NCBI GenBank assembly: GCA_023415305.1
Contig: JAEZKZ010000117.1
Span: 186,001 to 250,000 of the forward strand
Source: Bacillota bacterium
GTDB lineage: Bacteria; Bacillota; Clostridia; Acetivibrionales; DSM-1351
Reading direction: 5' to 3'
DNA: 64,000 bases
Part shown: piece by piece, positions 17,818-28,070 of the stretch
How the letters are laid out: every line of letters begins with the position of its first letter
How positions within the stretch are numbered: the first letter of the stretch is position 1
The notes under the pieces: generated by a model
The model's input: the letters and a program-made list of their open reading frames with translations, nothing else
The model's database searches: none
What the model was told of the DNA's origin: nothing
Made by a program: the position numbers and the translations under genes

Positions 17818-19293
17818 TCAGACCTTTAGTAATCTTTTCATTATTTTTCCGGTACTGTTTTTAGGTAATTCGGGTATAAACTCTATTTCTCTAGGAAGCT
17901 TGTAGATAGCCAGTCTTTCCTTCAAATAGCGGAGAAGTTCCTTTGAAGTACACTCTTCACCTTCTTTAAGCACTACATAGGCTTTAACATATTCACCCCT
18001 GAGCTTGTCGTCCAAACCGATAACTGCTGCCTCCTTGACCTTTGAATACTGGTAGATTACCTCTTCAACCTCTCTTGGATAAACATTCAGGCCTCCGACG
18101 ATTACCATATCCTTTTTCCTGTCAACAATATAAATATACCCCTCATCATCCATCCTGGCCATATCCCCGGTAAGGAGCCAGCCATCAACAAGAGTTTTGC
18201 GGGTCTCTTCCTCCTGCTTGTAATAGCCAAGCATTACATTGTCTCCCTTGACAGCAAGCTCACCCACCTCACCTACAGGAACCTCAACATTATTATCATC
18301 AACTATTCTGCACTGAAGGTATGGGAGCGGCAACCCAATGGAACCTTCCTTCTGAATTCCGTCAAGTGGGTTAAAGCATACTGCCGGGGAGGCCTCTGTA
18401 AGACCATAGCCCTCAACTACAGGTAACTTCAGTATCTCTTTTGCCTGTCGGAAAATTTCAACAGGGAGAGCGGCTCCTCCTGATACCGCCAAACGCAAAT
18501 CAGGAAATCCGATATTGCTTTTACCCGCCTCCAGCAAAACAACATACATGGCGGGCACACCCATAAATACAGTGATTTTATCTTTAATAAGAGTTTCTAC
18601 CAACTCTTTTGGCTGAAAACTTTCCATAATTGTAACCGTTGCTCCCGACCAAAGAGGCATTAATACACAGGCTGTAAATGCAAAAACATGAAACATTGGA
18701 AGTACACACATGTAGTTATCTTCCGGAACGCTCTTAAGTCCCAGGCTGCACTGTCCGGCATTGAAAACAAGATTCCTGTGTGTAAGCATTGCTGCCTTTT
18801 GTCTCCCTGTGGTGCCCGAGGTATATAGAAAAGTAGAGATGGCATTCTGGTCTGTAGAGTCTACAAACTTTTCATCTGAAAGTTCACAAACCTCTTGTCT
18901 TAATTGTTCATCAAGGACAATTACATCTATATTCAGCGCATTTTGAATAGTTTCTTTTGTGATCTTGGCCTTCTGTAAAATGAGAGGGTGAATTATCATA
19001 ATTTTGGCTTCAGAATCCTTAATAAGATAAGCAATTTCCTCCATTGTCAGGAGTAGATTAATTGGGACTATTATTCCGCCGTTTCTGACAACACCAAAAT
19101 AGGAATAAATGAATTCCGGAGAATTAATACAGCTTAGAATAACTCGTTCACCAGTCCTCAGTCCTAATTTTTTGAAATAATTAGCGTAGCCGGTAACATT
19201 TTTATCAAGCTCTCGGTAAGTTATGATAGCATCCTTGAACTTAACTGCTGTAGCGTCCGGATTGAAGACATTCTTATATATGGTACCTACCAT
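17818..19293 (-). CDS. Long-chain acyl-CoA synthetase-like AMP-dependent ligase
   Basis: 491-residue ANL-superfamily enzyme that adenylates a carboxylic acid and transfers it to CoA. The P-loop TSGTTGRQKAAMLTH, the adenine motif VVEGYGLTEASPAV, the hinge GDMARMDDEGYIYIVDRKKDM and the catalytic Lys near the end (LPKNSTGKIMKRLL) are present. Closest in layout to FadD-type fatty acyl-CoA ligases. It is monocistronic as far as I can see and is separate from the second AMP-dependent ligase of the biosynthetic cluster at 59.5 kb. Confidence 0.88.
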   Translation of the reverse strand: MVGTIYKNVFNPDATAVKFKDAIITYRELDKNVTGYANYFKKLGLRTGERVILSCINSPEFIYSYFGVVRNGGIIVPINLLLTMEEIAYLIKDSEAKIMIIHPLILQKAKITKETIQNALNIDVIVLDEQLRQEVCELSDEKFVDSTDQNAISTFLYTSGTTGRQKAAMLTHRNLVFNAGQCSLGLKSVPEDNYMCVLPMFHVFAFTACVLMPLWSGATVTIMESFQPKELVETLIKDKITVFMGVPAMYVVLLEAGKSNIGFPDLRLAVSGGAALPVEIFRQAKEILKLPVVEGYGLTEASPAVCFNPLDGIQKEGSIGLPLPYLQCRIVDDNNVEVPVGEVGELAVKGDNVMLGYYKQEEETRKTLVDGWLLTGDMARMDDEGYIYIVDRKKDMVIVGGLNVYPREVEEVIYQYSKVKEAAVIGLDDKLRGEYVKAYVVLKEGEECTSKELLRYLKERLAIYKLPREIEFIPELPKNSTGKIMKRLLKV

Positions 19294-19434
19294 ATAGACC
19301 CCCCTTATAGATGTTATTTATTATCACATATTATGACCTAATAATATTTATCATTATATAACATTCTCCTCCATTTGAAAAGTAAATCCTAACACATCTA
19401 AAGAATTGAATATACATAAATTTCTATATGCAAA

Positions 19435-19479
19435 CAAAAAACAACGTTAACTATATTTGATTATGAACGCTGTTTTTTG
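19435..19479 (-). terminator. Rho-independent terminator of the DUF2935 gene
   Basis: 14-nt arms with one mismatch (19435-19448, 19466-19479; CAAAAAACAACGTT and AACGCTGTTTTTTG) around a 17-nt loop, with A/T runs on both sides, downstream of the gene ending at 19566. Confidence 0.7.
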
Positions 19480-19565
19480 CTATTAATTATACTGCTTTTT
19501 ATTTTGCACCTCTAAACTGAAGCTTTTGGTTAAAGTCGCCCCTTCTCATATTTTCCTGATAACAT

Positions 19566-20489
19566 TTACTCCATATACATTTTTAAGTGTTTTAAATAAT
19601 GATTAGCCTCTCTAAGTACATGGTCACTCAGTAACGGTAAAATAATTGATCGTATATTGCAGGCCAATATACCTTCCGTGCCCTGTTCCTTGAAATTTCT
19701 GATGTCTGTGGTTGCAGCAGCACTTCTTCGAGTAACCTGCGGCAGTAGTTCCAGCTTCTGATAGGCTTCTCTTGCGGCAGCAGTTAACTCAGCAAACGTA
19801 TCAGCGAAGCTGTTGGCTTGTGCAATTAGTTCATCCTCTGAGGGGTCCAGCATTCCTCGTATGAATTTAGCATGCTCTCCCATAATATTATTCCAAAAAG
19901 CTTCCTGCATTGCTGTTTTATCAGCTCCCTCAAAAATATTTTCTCTTTTCTGCAGCATCTGAAGATGTTGCATATACTCTTCGGCTTCCCGAATTACATG
20001 GTCCAGCATTAATGGATAGATATAAGTAAAGAATTTACAGTCAAGAACGTTTTGAAGTACTACCTTTTGAGTTTTAATTGCGGTATTTAAAAGGGTAATA
20101 ATTTTCTTGTTCAGCGTATTTATAGTATTCTCATCGGTCAGAAGCTTTCTGCTGTCCGGGTAATTGAGGAGCCGTATTTCCTTGAGGGTTATATCGGTGT
20201 CAATTGGCAGCCCTGTATACTCCATTGTCTTTAATTCAGCCCTATAGGTAAATTCCGTCACAATATCTCCGGCTGATATTGATTTAGCATCAATTGTGCC
20301 TTTTGCAAGAATAACTGTTTCTTCCAGTAATTCTTCAAACATTTCCTTCATTTTCATTAGATCTGGAACCATATCCGCATTCTTTAACGTTAATGCAGCC
20401 GATGCGAATATAATATGCTCCTTCATAATTCTTAGAAAAAAAAGATTAGTCTCCAGCGATTGCTTGATATATTCCGCTGTTGTAAGCAT
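19566..20489 (-). CDS. DUF2935 family helical protein
   Basis: 307-residue all-helical cytoplasmic protein with two copies of a four-helix-bundle unit. Each copy has E/H-rich helices that could bind metal: FLRIMKEHIIFASAAL and HVIREAEEYMQHLQML in the first half, NIMGEHAKFIRGMLDPSE and HVLREANHYLKHLKMYM in the second. This matches the DUF2935 family, common in spore-forming Firmicutes, with unknown function. Promoter and RBS (GGAGGGG) lie just upstream; monocistronic. Confidence 0.85.
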   Translation of the reverse strand: MLTTAEYIKQSLETNLFFLRIMKEHIIFASAALTLKNADMVPDLMKMKEMFEELLEETVILAKGTIDAKSISAGDIVTEFTYRAELKTMEYTGLPIDTDITLKEIRLLNYPDSRKLLTDENTINTLNKKIITLLNTAIKTQKVVLQNVLDCKFFTYIYPLMLDHVIREAEEYMQHLQMLQKRENIFEGADKTAMQEAFWNNIMGEHAKFIRGMLDPSEDELIAQANSFADTFAELTAAAREAYQKLELLPQVTRRSAAATTDIRNFKEQGTEGILACNIRSIILPLLSDHVLREANHYLKHLKMYME

Positions 20490-20640
20490 ATTTCCCCTCC
20501 ATTACTTATACCCAAACATTCAATACTATATGATATGTAAACTTTTCAATAAGGGGAACCCACATAAGTCTACAGCTTTATGAATGCAATGCCTCGGAAC
20601 AGACTTTCGCCGCTGGCTACTGCTCATGTCGGGTAAACCG

Positions 20641-20694
20641 AAAAAGGGCCGTTACCCAGTGAATAAAATCTATTCATTGTGCAACAGCCCTTTT
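20641..20694 (-). terminator. Terminator of the gltBD operon
   Basis: A long imperfect hairpin (about 24-nt arms from 20642 and to 20694, core AAAAGGGC...GCCCTTTT) with a short AAATC loop. On the minus strand it ends in GGCCCTTTTTC, 28 bp after the gltD stop codon. Confidence 0.75.
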
Positions 20695-20721
20695 ATATAT
20701 ATATCCTTTTTACTATATATA

Positions 20722-22209
20722 TTATCCCTTTAATACCGTTTTTCCCATGAGGAACTTGTCAACTTCTCTAGCTGCCAGCTTCCCTTCCTGAATAGCCCAG
20801 ACTACAAGACTCTGACCTCGTCTCATGTCTCCTGCTGTAAATACCTTGTCGACATTAGTCTGGAATTCTTCATATTCTGCCTTAATATTACTTCTGGGAT
20901 CTCTTTCAAGTTTCAGCTCGTTTGGTATGGTATCTTCGGGACCCAGGAAACCCATTGCCAGAAGTATCAAATCAGCTTTCCAAACCTTTTCACTGCCTGG
21001 TACAGGCTGAGGCCCGAATCTCCCCTGTGCGTCCTTACCCCAGGTAACTTCAACAGTATGAACCTCTGTTACCTCTCCCCTATCATTACCAACTATTTTG
21101 GTAGTATTGATGAGGTAATTTCTCGGGTCCTTACCTGCAACAGCAATTGCTTCCTGCTGTCCGTAGTCAACCTTCAGCTTTTTGGGCCATTCCGGCCAGG
21201 GATTTGAATCAGACTCCCTTTCCTTTGGAGGCTCAGGCATTATTTCGAATTGGTAAACGCTCTTACAGCCATGTCTTAGGGACGTAGCTACGCAGTCCGT
21301 TCCGGTATCACCGCCACCAATGATTATTACATTTTTATCTCTGGCACTGATATAATTACCGTCCTCATGTTTTGAATCCAGAAGGCTCTTTGTGTTTGCC
21401 TTAAGGAAATCAACTGCATAGTATATTCCCTTAAGGTCGCTGCCAGGAACATTAAGTCCTCTGGCTTTTGTAGCTCCTCCGCAAAGAACAACTGCGTCAT
21501 AGCTGTCCACCAGTTCCTGAGCACTAATATCCTTACCAATTTCAGTATTCACAACAAACTTGATTCCTGCCTGTTTCATCAGGTTTACTCTTCTCTCAAC
21601 TATACCCTTGTCGATTTTTACATTTGGGATACCATACATCAGAAGTCCGCCAGGTCTGTCATTTCTTTCATATATAGTAACGTCATGTCCTACATAGTTA
21701 AGAAAATACGCCGTTGATAAGCCCGAAGGACCTGACCCTATAACAGCAACCTTTTTGCCTGTAGGTTGACATTTCTTTAATTCAACCCAACCTTCCGCAA
21801 AGGCTCTTTCAATAATTTCATATTCTATTTCATGTATTGTTACAGACTCCATGTTATAGCCTTCAGTACATGAACCCTCGCAAGGTGCAGGGCATACTCT
21901 CCCAGTAAATTCCGGAAAGGGGTTTGTTCTGATAAGCCTCTTATAGGCTTCCTTCCACTGTCCCTTGTACACCAGGTCATTCCACTCGGGAATGAGGTTG
22001 TGAACAGGGCAGCCGGCAGCCATTCCGTTTAAAAGTACTCCCCCATGACAGAAGGGAATTCCGCAGTTCATACATCTTGCTGCCTGAGTTTTTATCACCT
22101 CAGGATCACGCTCAATACGAATCTCATTCCAATCTCCCAATCTTTCCTCTGGAGGTCTCTTCTTAGGATCTATTCTTTCATATTCTAAAAATCCAGTAGC
22201 TTTTCCCAT
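20722..22209 (-). CDS. gltD: Glutamate synthase small (beta) subunit
   Basis: 495-residue NAD(P)H-oxidising flavoprotein subunit of glutamate synthase. It takes electrons from NAD(P)H via FAD and passes them through [4Fe-4S] clusters to GltB, which makes glutamate from 2-oxoglutarate and glutamine ammonia. Two N-terminal Cys clusters are present (CMNCGIPFCH..AAGCPVHNLIPEWND, then RVCPAPCEGSC). FAD-binding VAVIGSGPSGLSTAYFL follows near residue 150, and an NAD(P)-binding VIIIGGGDTGTDCVATS near residue 290. The gene lies 165 bp after gltB. That spacer carries a 33-nt element shared with the gene at 27200 and a perfect 8-bp inverted repeat (22280-22287/22312-22319). Confidence 0.96.
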   Translation of the reverse strand: MGKATGFLEYERIDPKKRPPEERLGDWNEIRIERDPEVIKTQAARCMNCGIPFCHGGVLLNGMAAGCPVHNLIPEWNDLVYKGQWKEAYKRLIRTNPFPEFTGRVCPAPCEGSCTEGYNMESVTIHEIEYEIIERAFAEGWVELKKCQPTGKKVAVIGSGPSGLSTAYFLNYVGHDVTIYERNDRPGGLLMYGIPNVKIDKGIVERRVNLMKQAGIKFVVNTEIGKDISAQELVDSYDAVVLCGGATKARGLNVPGSDLKGIYYAVDFLKANTKSLLDSKHEDGNYISARDKNVIIIGGGDTGTDCVATSLRHGCKSVYQFEIMPEPPKERESDSNPWPEWPKKLKVDYGQQEAIAVAGKDPRNYLINTTKIVGNDRGEVTEVHTVEVTWGKDAQGRFGPQPVPGSEKVWKADLILLAMGFLGPEDTIPNELKLERDPRSNIKAEYEEFQTNVDKVFTAGDMRRGQSLVVWAIQEGKLAAREVDKFLMGKTVLKG

Positions 22210-22220
22210 ATAAATCTCCT

Positions 22221-22253
22221 ATCTACACGCATTGCGCATACACAAATAGTTAT
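22221..22253 (-). repeat. 33-nt 5'-leader element, copy 1 (before gltD)
   Basis: On the minus strand the element starts ATAACTATTTGTGTA, continues with a small hairpin and ends in TAGAT, 12 bp before the gltD ATG. Copy 2 (28038-28070) differs at 3 of 33 positions. In this copy the 7-bp stem is kept by two G-U pairs (TATGCGC/GCGTGTA, loop AAT). Position relative to the ribosome binding site is the same in both copies. Confidence 0.8.
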
Positions 22254-22374
22254 GAAAAGGCACAGAGTGGCTTTTCTCTGCGTGAAACGTACGATGACCT
22301 GCGAAATGAATTTTCACGCTACTCCTTAACTATTCCTGCAAAACACGCAAAGCGGGTTATGCCTACGCGAGCTA

Positions 22375-25300
22375 TTAATTTTTCAAACTTTCTTCAAATG
22401 CCGCCATCAATGCCTCGTCTCCCACTAAGCCTTTGTTGTGAGCATTCTCGATGTTTTCAATCATTATCTTGAAATCCTTCGGAATAACCTTGGTAAATCT
22501 CTGTGAATAATTCTGCCAGTCAGCAAGAACTCTTCCACCCAAAGGACTTCCTGTATATGAAACATGTTTTTCAATCATTTCTTTTATATTGTTAAGTTCG
22601 GCTTCACTGGTTATCTCTTCCAGCAACACCATGGACTTGTTGCAATATGCCTCGTCAAAATCCAGAACATATGCTATACCGCCAGACATACCTGCCGCAA
22701 AGTTTCTTCCGATTTTACCGAGTATTACCACTCTACCTCCGGTCATATATTCACAGCCATGATCTCCTACGCCTTCAACAACTGCATTAATACCACTGTT
22801 TCTTACGCAGAATCTTTCGCCTGCAATACCGTTGATATAAGCTTCACCTTCAGTAGCACCGTAGAAAGCAACATTACCTATAAGGATGTTTTTCTCAGGT
22901 TCAAAATCAGATGCCTTTGGAGGATAAACTATTATTTTTCCGCCCGATAGACCTTTTCCAATATAGTCATTTGAGTCCCCTTCCAATTCAAGGGTCATGC
23001 CTTTTGGTATAAAAGCTCCGAAACTCTGACCGGCAGAACCAACAAAGTTCAGCTTTATGGTATCTTCCGGGAGACCTTCCTCGCCGTATCTCTTTGATAT
23101 TTCACTACCAATTATCGTACCTACAACTCTGTCAACATTCTCAATCTTAAGCTTGGCCCTGATGGGTTTCTTCTCTTCAAGAGCGTGCTTGCACATTCTG
23201 AGCAGTTTCTTGATACCCAGGGACTTATCCATCATGTGGTTCTGCTGCTGCATATTGTATCTGCCCACATCAGCACCTGCATATGGCTGATAAAGTATTG
23301 CAGACAAATCAAGCTTGGATGCCTTCCAGTGCTTAACATTTTCTTTTGCTTTCAGTCTGTCTGTACGACCTACCATTTCATTTATTGATCTGAAGCCCAG
23401 TTTAGCCATAATTTCACGCATTTCCTGAGCAATAAATCTCATAAAGTTTTCAACGTACTCCGGCTTACCTGCGAAGTTCTTTCGAAGCCTTTCATCCTGA
23501 GTAGCTATACCTACCGGACAGGTATTCAGGTTACATACCCTCATCATCACGCAGCCCAGAACGATAAGAGGGGTAGTAGCAAAACCGAATTCCTCGGCCC
23601 CAAGCAGTGCTGCTATAACAACATCCTTACCGGAAAGCAGCTTTCCGTCTGTTTCAAGCACAACTCTGTCTCTCAATTTGTTGAGGACCAGAGTCTGGTG
23701 AGTTTCAGCAAGTCCGAGTTCCCATGGAAGACCTGCGTTTTTTATACTGGTCCATGGAGATGCACCCGTTCCTCCATCATATCCGCTTATAAGAATTACG
23801 TCAGCCTTACCCTTTGCAACACCTGCTGCGATTGTTCCTACTCCAACCTCAGAAACCAGCTTTACATTAATTCTTGCTTTATTGTTGGCATTCTTCAGAT
23901 CATGTATCAGCTCAGCCAAGTCCTCGATTGAATAGATATCATGATGAGGAGGTGGTGATATCAGATCTACCCCCGGCGTTGAATGTCTTACCTTTGCTAT
24001 TTCAGGGTAGACCTTACGTCCCGGCAACTGTCCGCCTTCACCGGGTTTTGCACCCTGTGCCATTTTTATCTGGATTTCCTCTGCATTTGCAAGATAATTG
24101 CTGGTTACACCAAAGCGTCCCGAAGCAACCTGCTTGATAGCACTCTTCTTGGAGTCCCCGTTGGCCAAAACCTTAAATCTCTCAGGATCCTCTCCACCTT
24201 CACCGGTGTTGCTCTTTCCACCCAGTCTGTTCATAGCAATGGCAAGACATTCATGGGCTTCCTTACTGATGGAACCGTAAGACATAGCACCAGTCTTAAA
24301 TCTCTTAACAATTGAATCAACTGATTCAACCTCTTCAACAGGAATAGTATCTCCTATGTTATAGTTAAATTCAAGAATGCTTCTAAGTGTAACAATTTCT
24401 TCATCGTTTATTTTTTTGGAATATTTCTTGAAGAGCTGGTAGTCCCCTTCACGACAGGCTTTCTGAAGCATATAGATGGTTTCCGGGTTGTACATGTGAA
24501 CTTCCCCGTCCTCCTTGGACTGGAAGGTTCCTCCAACCTCAAGAGTGTCGCTGTAAGGTGATTCTACATAAGCACTTTCATGCCTCATCTGGTTTTCCAT
24601 AGCTATTTCTTCAATACCAATACCTTCAAGTCTTGATGGAGTCAGGGTGAAATACCTGTCCACAAGATCTTTTTTGAGGCCTACTGCTTCGAAAATTTGG
24701 GCACCCTGATAACTGCGCATGGTTGAAATACCCATCTTGGTCAGTACTTTCAGAACTCCCTTTACCGTACCTTTAATAAAGTTCTTCTTTGCTTCCTCAT
24801 AGGTTAAAGAACCTAACAGGCCTTTCTCTGAAAGATCCTTTATGGTTTCATATGCCAGATACGGATTTACGGCAGTTACACCGTAGCCTATAAGAGTACA
24901 GAAATGGTGTACCTCTCTTGGTTCTCCGGATTCCAGAACTATACCCACACTTGTTCTGATTTCTCTTCTGATCAAATGGTGGTGTAGACCAGAGGCTGCC
25001 AATAGCGCCGGAATAGCAGCATGCTCACTGTCAACTCCCCTGTCGGAGAGAACAATAATGTTTGCACCTTCACCTATGGCTTTATCAGCTTCCTTGAATA
25101 TTTGCTTCACAGCTTTTTCCATTGCCTTTGGACCCTCGGCCACTTTATACAGCATGGAAATAGTGGTTGTCTTGAAGCGCTCGTTATTTAAATTTTTAAT
25201 TGTACTTAACTGATCATTTGTCAATATTGGATGATCAAGGAATATACTTGCTGTTTTTTCCTTGTCGGGTTCCAGAAGGTTCCCTGCAGTTCCAAGCAAA

Positions 25301-26934
25301 ATACTGCTGGAAGTAACTATCTCTTCTCTGATTCCGTCAATAGGAGGATTTGTTACCTGGGCAAAGAGCTGCTTAAAGTACATATACAGCATCTGTGGCC
25401 TCTCAGAGAGTACTGCAAGTGGAGTGTCCATACCCATCGCACCAACCGGATCAACACCCGAAGCCGCCATTGGAAGTACATATTTGTTAACATCCTCATA
25501 TGTATACCCAAAGGCCTTTTGCTGCTGCAACAAATCTTCTCTTACCTTTTCTTCCTTAGCTTTTACAACAGGTAGATCGTTGAGGTTAAATACATGCTTT
25601 TTGACCCAATCACCGTATGGATGCATTTTAGACACACTTTCCTTTATCTCCTCATCGGAAATAATCCTCTGGGCCTTTGTATCAATAAGCAGCATTCTTC
25701 CGGGCTCAAGTCTGCCTTTGTATTCTACATTTTCAGGCTTGATATCAACAACACCGACTTCAGAAGCCAAAATTACCTTATTATCCTTGGTTACATAGTA
25801 TCTTGAGGGACGGAGACCGTTTCTGTCCAACATTCCGCCTATAATATCTCCATCTGTGAATGCCATTGCAGCCGGGCCATCCCAAGGTTCCATTATAAAG
25901 TTCTGGAATTCATAGAAATCCTTTTTGGTTTTGGACATCAAGTCATTCTTTTCCCATGGTTCCGGAATCATCATCATTATTGCCTGGGGAAGAGATTTTC
26001 CTGTCAGGTACATGAACTCAAGACTGTTGTCAAACATGGAGGAATCACTGCCTGTTTCATCAACGATAGGATAAATCTTGTTGATGTCCTCAAACAGTTT
26101 TGAATCCATACATTTCTGGCGTGCCTTCATCCAGTTTACGTTACCTCTGATGGTATTGATTTCACCGTTATGCACCAGATATCTGTTTGGATGTGCTCTT
26201 TCCCAGCTTGGGAAGGTATTTGTACTGAATCTTGAATGAACCATTGCCAAAGCTGATACAAAGTCAAGATCAGACAGGTCAAGATAAAAGTTTCTTAACT
26301 GCTCTGCAGTAAGCATACCTTTATATACAATTGTTTTGGAAGACAAACTGGCGACATAGAATATGCTTCCCTTATCTTCACACATAGGTCCGATAATTCT
26401 TTCTGACCTCTTTCTTATTGTATATAGCTTTCTTTCAAAAGCTATTTCATCTGTTATATTTGGCGCTTTTCCGATAAACACCTGAATAAATCTAGGCATA
26501 ACAGATTTTGCACTTTCACCTATTGTTGTTTTATCAATAGGCACCTCTCTCCAGCCCAGGATTTTTTGCCCCTCCTCCTGAACGATTTTCTCGAAGGCCT
26601 CAATCTGCGTCTCTCTGAAATCGTCATATTTATGAGCAAAAATCATTCCTACGCCGTAGTCACCTTTTCCAGGTAAATCAAAGCCTAAAACTCCACACTC
26701 TCTTTTAAAGAAATCATGGGGAATCTGAACCAGTATTCCAGCTCCGTCACCTGTATTTTCATCTGCTCCGCTTGCTCCTCTGTGATTTAAGTTTTCCAGA
26801 ACGGTCAAAGCGTCAGCAACGATATCATGGGATTTTTCTCCTTTTATGTTTACGACAAACCCCATTCCACATGCATCATGTTCTAGTGCCGGGTCGTAAA
26901 GCCCCTGCTTGTTTGGTAAACCGTATTTTTGCAT
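22375..26934 (-). CDS. gltB: Glutamate synthase large (alpha) subunit
   Basis: About 1519 residues, the normal size for bacterial GltB. The N-terminal class-II glutaminase domain has Cys22 in HDACGMGF as the probable mature N-terminal nucleophile after propeptide removal. The central domain is followed by the FMN domain (GRFGVTSNYLANAEEI, SGYDGGTGASPWTS). The [3Fe-4S] Cys cluster is CVMMRVCNLNTCPVG, and a C-terminal beta-helix follows with GxxGG repeats. It produces two glutamates from glutamine and 2-oxoglutarate together with GltD. ATG 26934 is preferred over 26973 because AAGGGTGTGG precedes it and the propeptide then has the usual length. The region upstream to 27200 has no gene that I can support. 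Confidence 0.96.
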   Translation of the reverse strand: MQKYGLPNKQGLYDPALEHDACGMGFVVNIKGEKSHDIVADALTVLENLNHRGASGADENTGDGAGILVQIPHDFFKRECGVLGFDLPGKGDYGVGMIFAHKYDDFRETQIEAFEKIVQEEGQKILGWREVPIDKTTIGESAKSVMPRFIQVFIGKAPNITDEIAFERKLYTIRKRSERIIGPMCEDKGSIFYVASLSSKTIVYKGMLTAEQLRNFYLDLSDLDFVSALAMVHSRFSTNTFPSWERAHPNRYLVHNGEINTIRGNVNWMKARQKCMDSKLFEDINKIYPIVDETGSDSSMFDNSLEFMYLTGKSLPQAIMMMIPEPWEKNDLMSKTKKDFYEFQNFIMEPWDGPAAMAFTDGDIIGGMLDRNGLRPSRYYVTKDNKVILASEVGVVDIKPENVEYKGRLEPGRMLLIDTKAQRIISDEEIKESVSKMHPYGDWVKKHVFNLNDLPVVKAKEEKVREDLLQQQKAFGYTYEDVNKYVLPMAASGVDPVGAMGMDTPLAVLSERPQMLYMYFKQLFAQVTNPPIDGIREEIVTSSSILLGTAGNLLEPDKEKTASIFLDHPILTNDQLSTIKNLNNERFKTTTISMLYKVAEGPKAMEKAVKQIFKEADKAIGEGANIIVLSDRGVDSEHAAIPALLAASGLHHHLIRREIRTSVGIVLESGEPREVHHFCTLIGYGVTAVNPYLAYETIKDLSEKGLLGSLTYEEAKKNFIKGTVKGVLKVLTKMGISTMRSYQGAQIFEAVGLKKDLVDRYFTLTPSRLEGIGIEEIAMENQMRHESAYVESPYSDTLEVGGTFQSKEDGEVHMYNPETIYMLQKACREGDYQLFKKYSKKINDEEIVTLRSILEFNYNIGDTIPVEEVESVDSIVKRFKTGAMSYGSISKEAHECLAIAMNRLGGKSNTGEGGEDPERFKVLANGDSKKSAIKQVASGRFGVTSNYLANAEEIQIKMAQGAKPGEGGQLPGRKVYPEIAKVRHSTPGVDLISPPPHHDIYSIEDLAELIHDLKNANNKARINVKLVSEVGVGTIAAGVAKGKADVILISGYDGGTGASPWTSIKNAGLPWELGLAETHQTLVLNKLRDRVVLETDGKLLSGKDVVIAALLGAEEFGFATTPLIVLGCVMMRVCNLNTCPVGIATQDERLRKNFAGKPEYVENFMRFIAQEMREIMAKLGFRSINEMVGRTDRLKAKENVKHWKASKLDLSAILYQPYAGADVGRYNMQQQNHMMDKSLGIKKLLRMCKHALEEKKPIRAKLKIENVDRVVGTIIGSEISKRYGEEGLPEDTIKLNFVGSAGQSFGAFIPKGMTLELEGDSNDYIGKGLSGGKIIVYPPKASDFEPEKNILIGNVAFYGATEGEAYINGIAGERFCVRNSGINAVVEGVGDHGCEYMTGGRVVILGKIGRNFAAGMSGGIAYVLDFDEAYCNKSMVLLEEITSEAELNNIKEMIEKHVSYTGSPLGGRVLADWQNYSQRFTKVIPKDFKIMIENIENAHNKGLVGDEALMAAFEESLKN

Positions 26935-27199
26935 ATTCCACACCCTTAATCTAGATATATATTTTTTATACAACTATAATAACATACATCATGCAATTTT
27001 TGAAAGTATTAATTTCATATTTTTTTCATTTTTTTGTATGCAAAACTAAAGTTTTTCTATTTTTTTGTGCTGGAACCCAAACAAAACAGCCTACACACCG
27101 CATTAATCCGTTTCCGGATATACACTGGTCAGAAGAGCATATTTTTTATGTATTTTTATTAATTTGCAATTTAATATTTCAAAACTTTCAAAACCATAT

Positions 27200-28027
27200 T
27201 TAGTAGCAATATTTTCCACCTACTCCAACCTCTCTGACATTTACTACACCGGCCAGTGCTATTTTCGAGGATAAATCGGTGCAATGGCAAGTATGAACAA
27301 CCTTAGGAGCTGTCTTTTTTAAGAAATCAAGAGTTTCCTTCATTTGTATTTCATGGGGACTTAACAGATGGAAGCCTCCAATAATATCCACCACTCTATT
27401 ATCTCCACATATTTTTTTTGCATAGTCAATAATATTACAGATACCGGAGTGCGAGCAACCTGTTATTATAACAATACCCTCTTCGGTTTTATACGCCATT
27501 GCCGTATCATCCATGAGAAAATCGGGTTTTTCAACTCCGCCAATCAAAGTTGTTCCAATAGGATTTTGATTTTCAAAATCATTTGTTCTTTCAATTTCTC
27601 CAAGAAACACCAGTCTTTCAGTAATCCACACCGGAGTCTTGGAAAGCTCCAGGTTGAAACAACAACCCAGTATTTCCTTTGAATATGGAAAGCCTATCTG
27701 CTCTCCATTATCGGCTTTCGGTGCTAAAGCCATAGGATGAGCAAGCAATGTAGCTTTTCTCAATGCTTCACTACCATAATAATCCATGCTCCCAAGCAAA
27801 TGTATAAATCCCCAGGTATGATCCAGGTGTCCGTGAGAGAAAACAACATAATCAATGCTTTTTAAATCAATGTTCATTTTATATGCATTTCTTAAAAACA
27901 CATCCGAATAACCAACATCAAAGAGAAGCCTTATGTTTTCCTCTTCAATATAAAAGGACAGACCGGGCTCACCAAGGTAGTTTTCATCAATAATAGTGTT
28001 ATTATCAACTAAAACAGTCAAATTCAT
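27200..28027 (-). CDS. Metallo-beta-lactamase-fold hydrolase
   Basis: 275-residue MBL-fold enzyme. The metal motif is SHGHLDHTWG (HxHxDH), with further ligands in GCSHSGICNIIDYA and HTCHCTDL near the end. The layout resembles the family often labelled 7,8-dihydropterin-6-yl-methyl-aminobenzene 5'-phosphate synthase (methanopterin-related annotation), whose true role in bacteria is unclear. ATG 28027 is chosen because GGGGGAT precedes it at proper spacing. Its leader contains copy 2 of the 33-nt element shared with gltD. Cytoplasmic, monocistronic. Confidence 0.85.
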   Translation of the reverse strand: MNLTVLVDNNTIIDENYLGEPGLSFYIEEENIRLLFDVGYSDVFLRNAYKMNIDLKSIDYVVFSHGHLDHTWGFIHLLGSMDYYGSEALRKATLLAHPMALAPKADNGEQIGFPYSKEILGCCFNLELSKTPVWITERLVFLGEIERTNDFENQNPIGTTLIGGVEKPDFLMDDTAMAYKTEEGIVIITGCSHSGICNIIDYAKKICGDNRVVDIIGGFHLLSPHEIQMKETLDFLKKTAPKVVHTCHCTDLSSKIALAGVVNVREVGVGGKYCY

Positions 28028-28037
28028 ATAATCCCCC

Positions 28038-28070
28038 ATCTACGCGCATAGCGCGTACACAAATAGTTAT
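28038..28070 (-). repeat. 33-nt 5'-leader element, copy 2 (before MBL-fold gene)
   Basis: On the minus strand, ATAACTATTTGTG is followed by the perfect hairpin TACGCGC-TAT-GCGCGTA and then GAT, 11 bp before the ATG at 28027. See copy 1 at 22221-22253. Confidence 0.8.

Noticed and set aside
25262..25798. 178-codon plus-strand frame inside gltB
   Set aside because: Antisense shadow of a fully conserved gltB; serine- and leucine-rich without family features.
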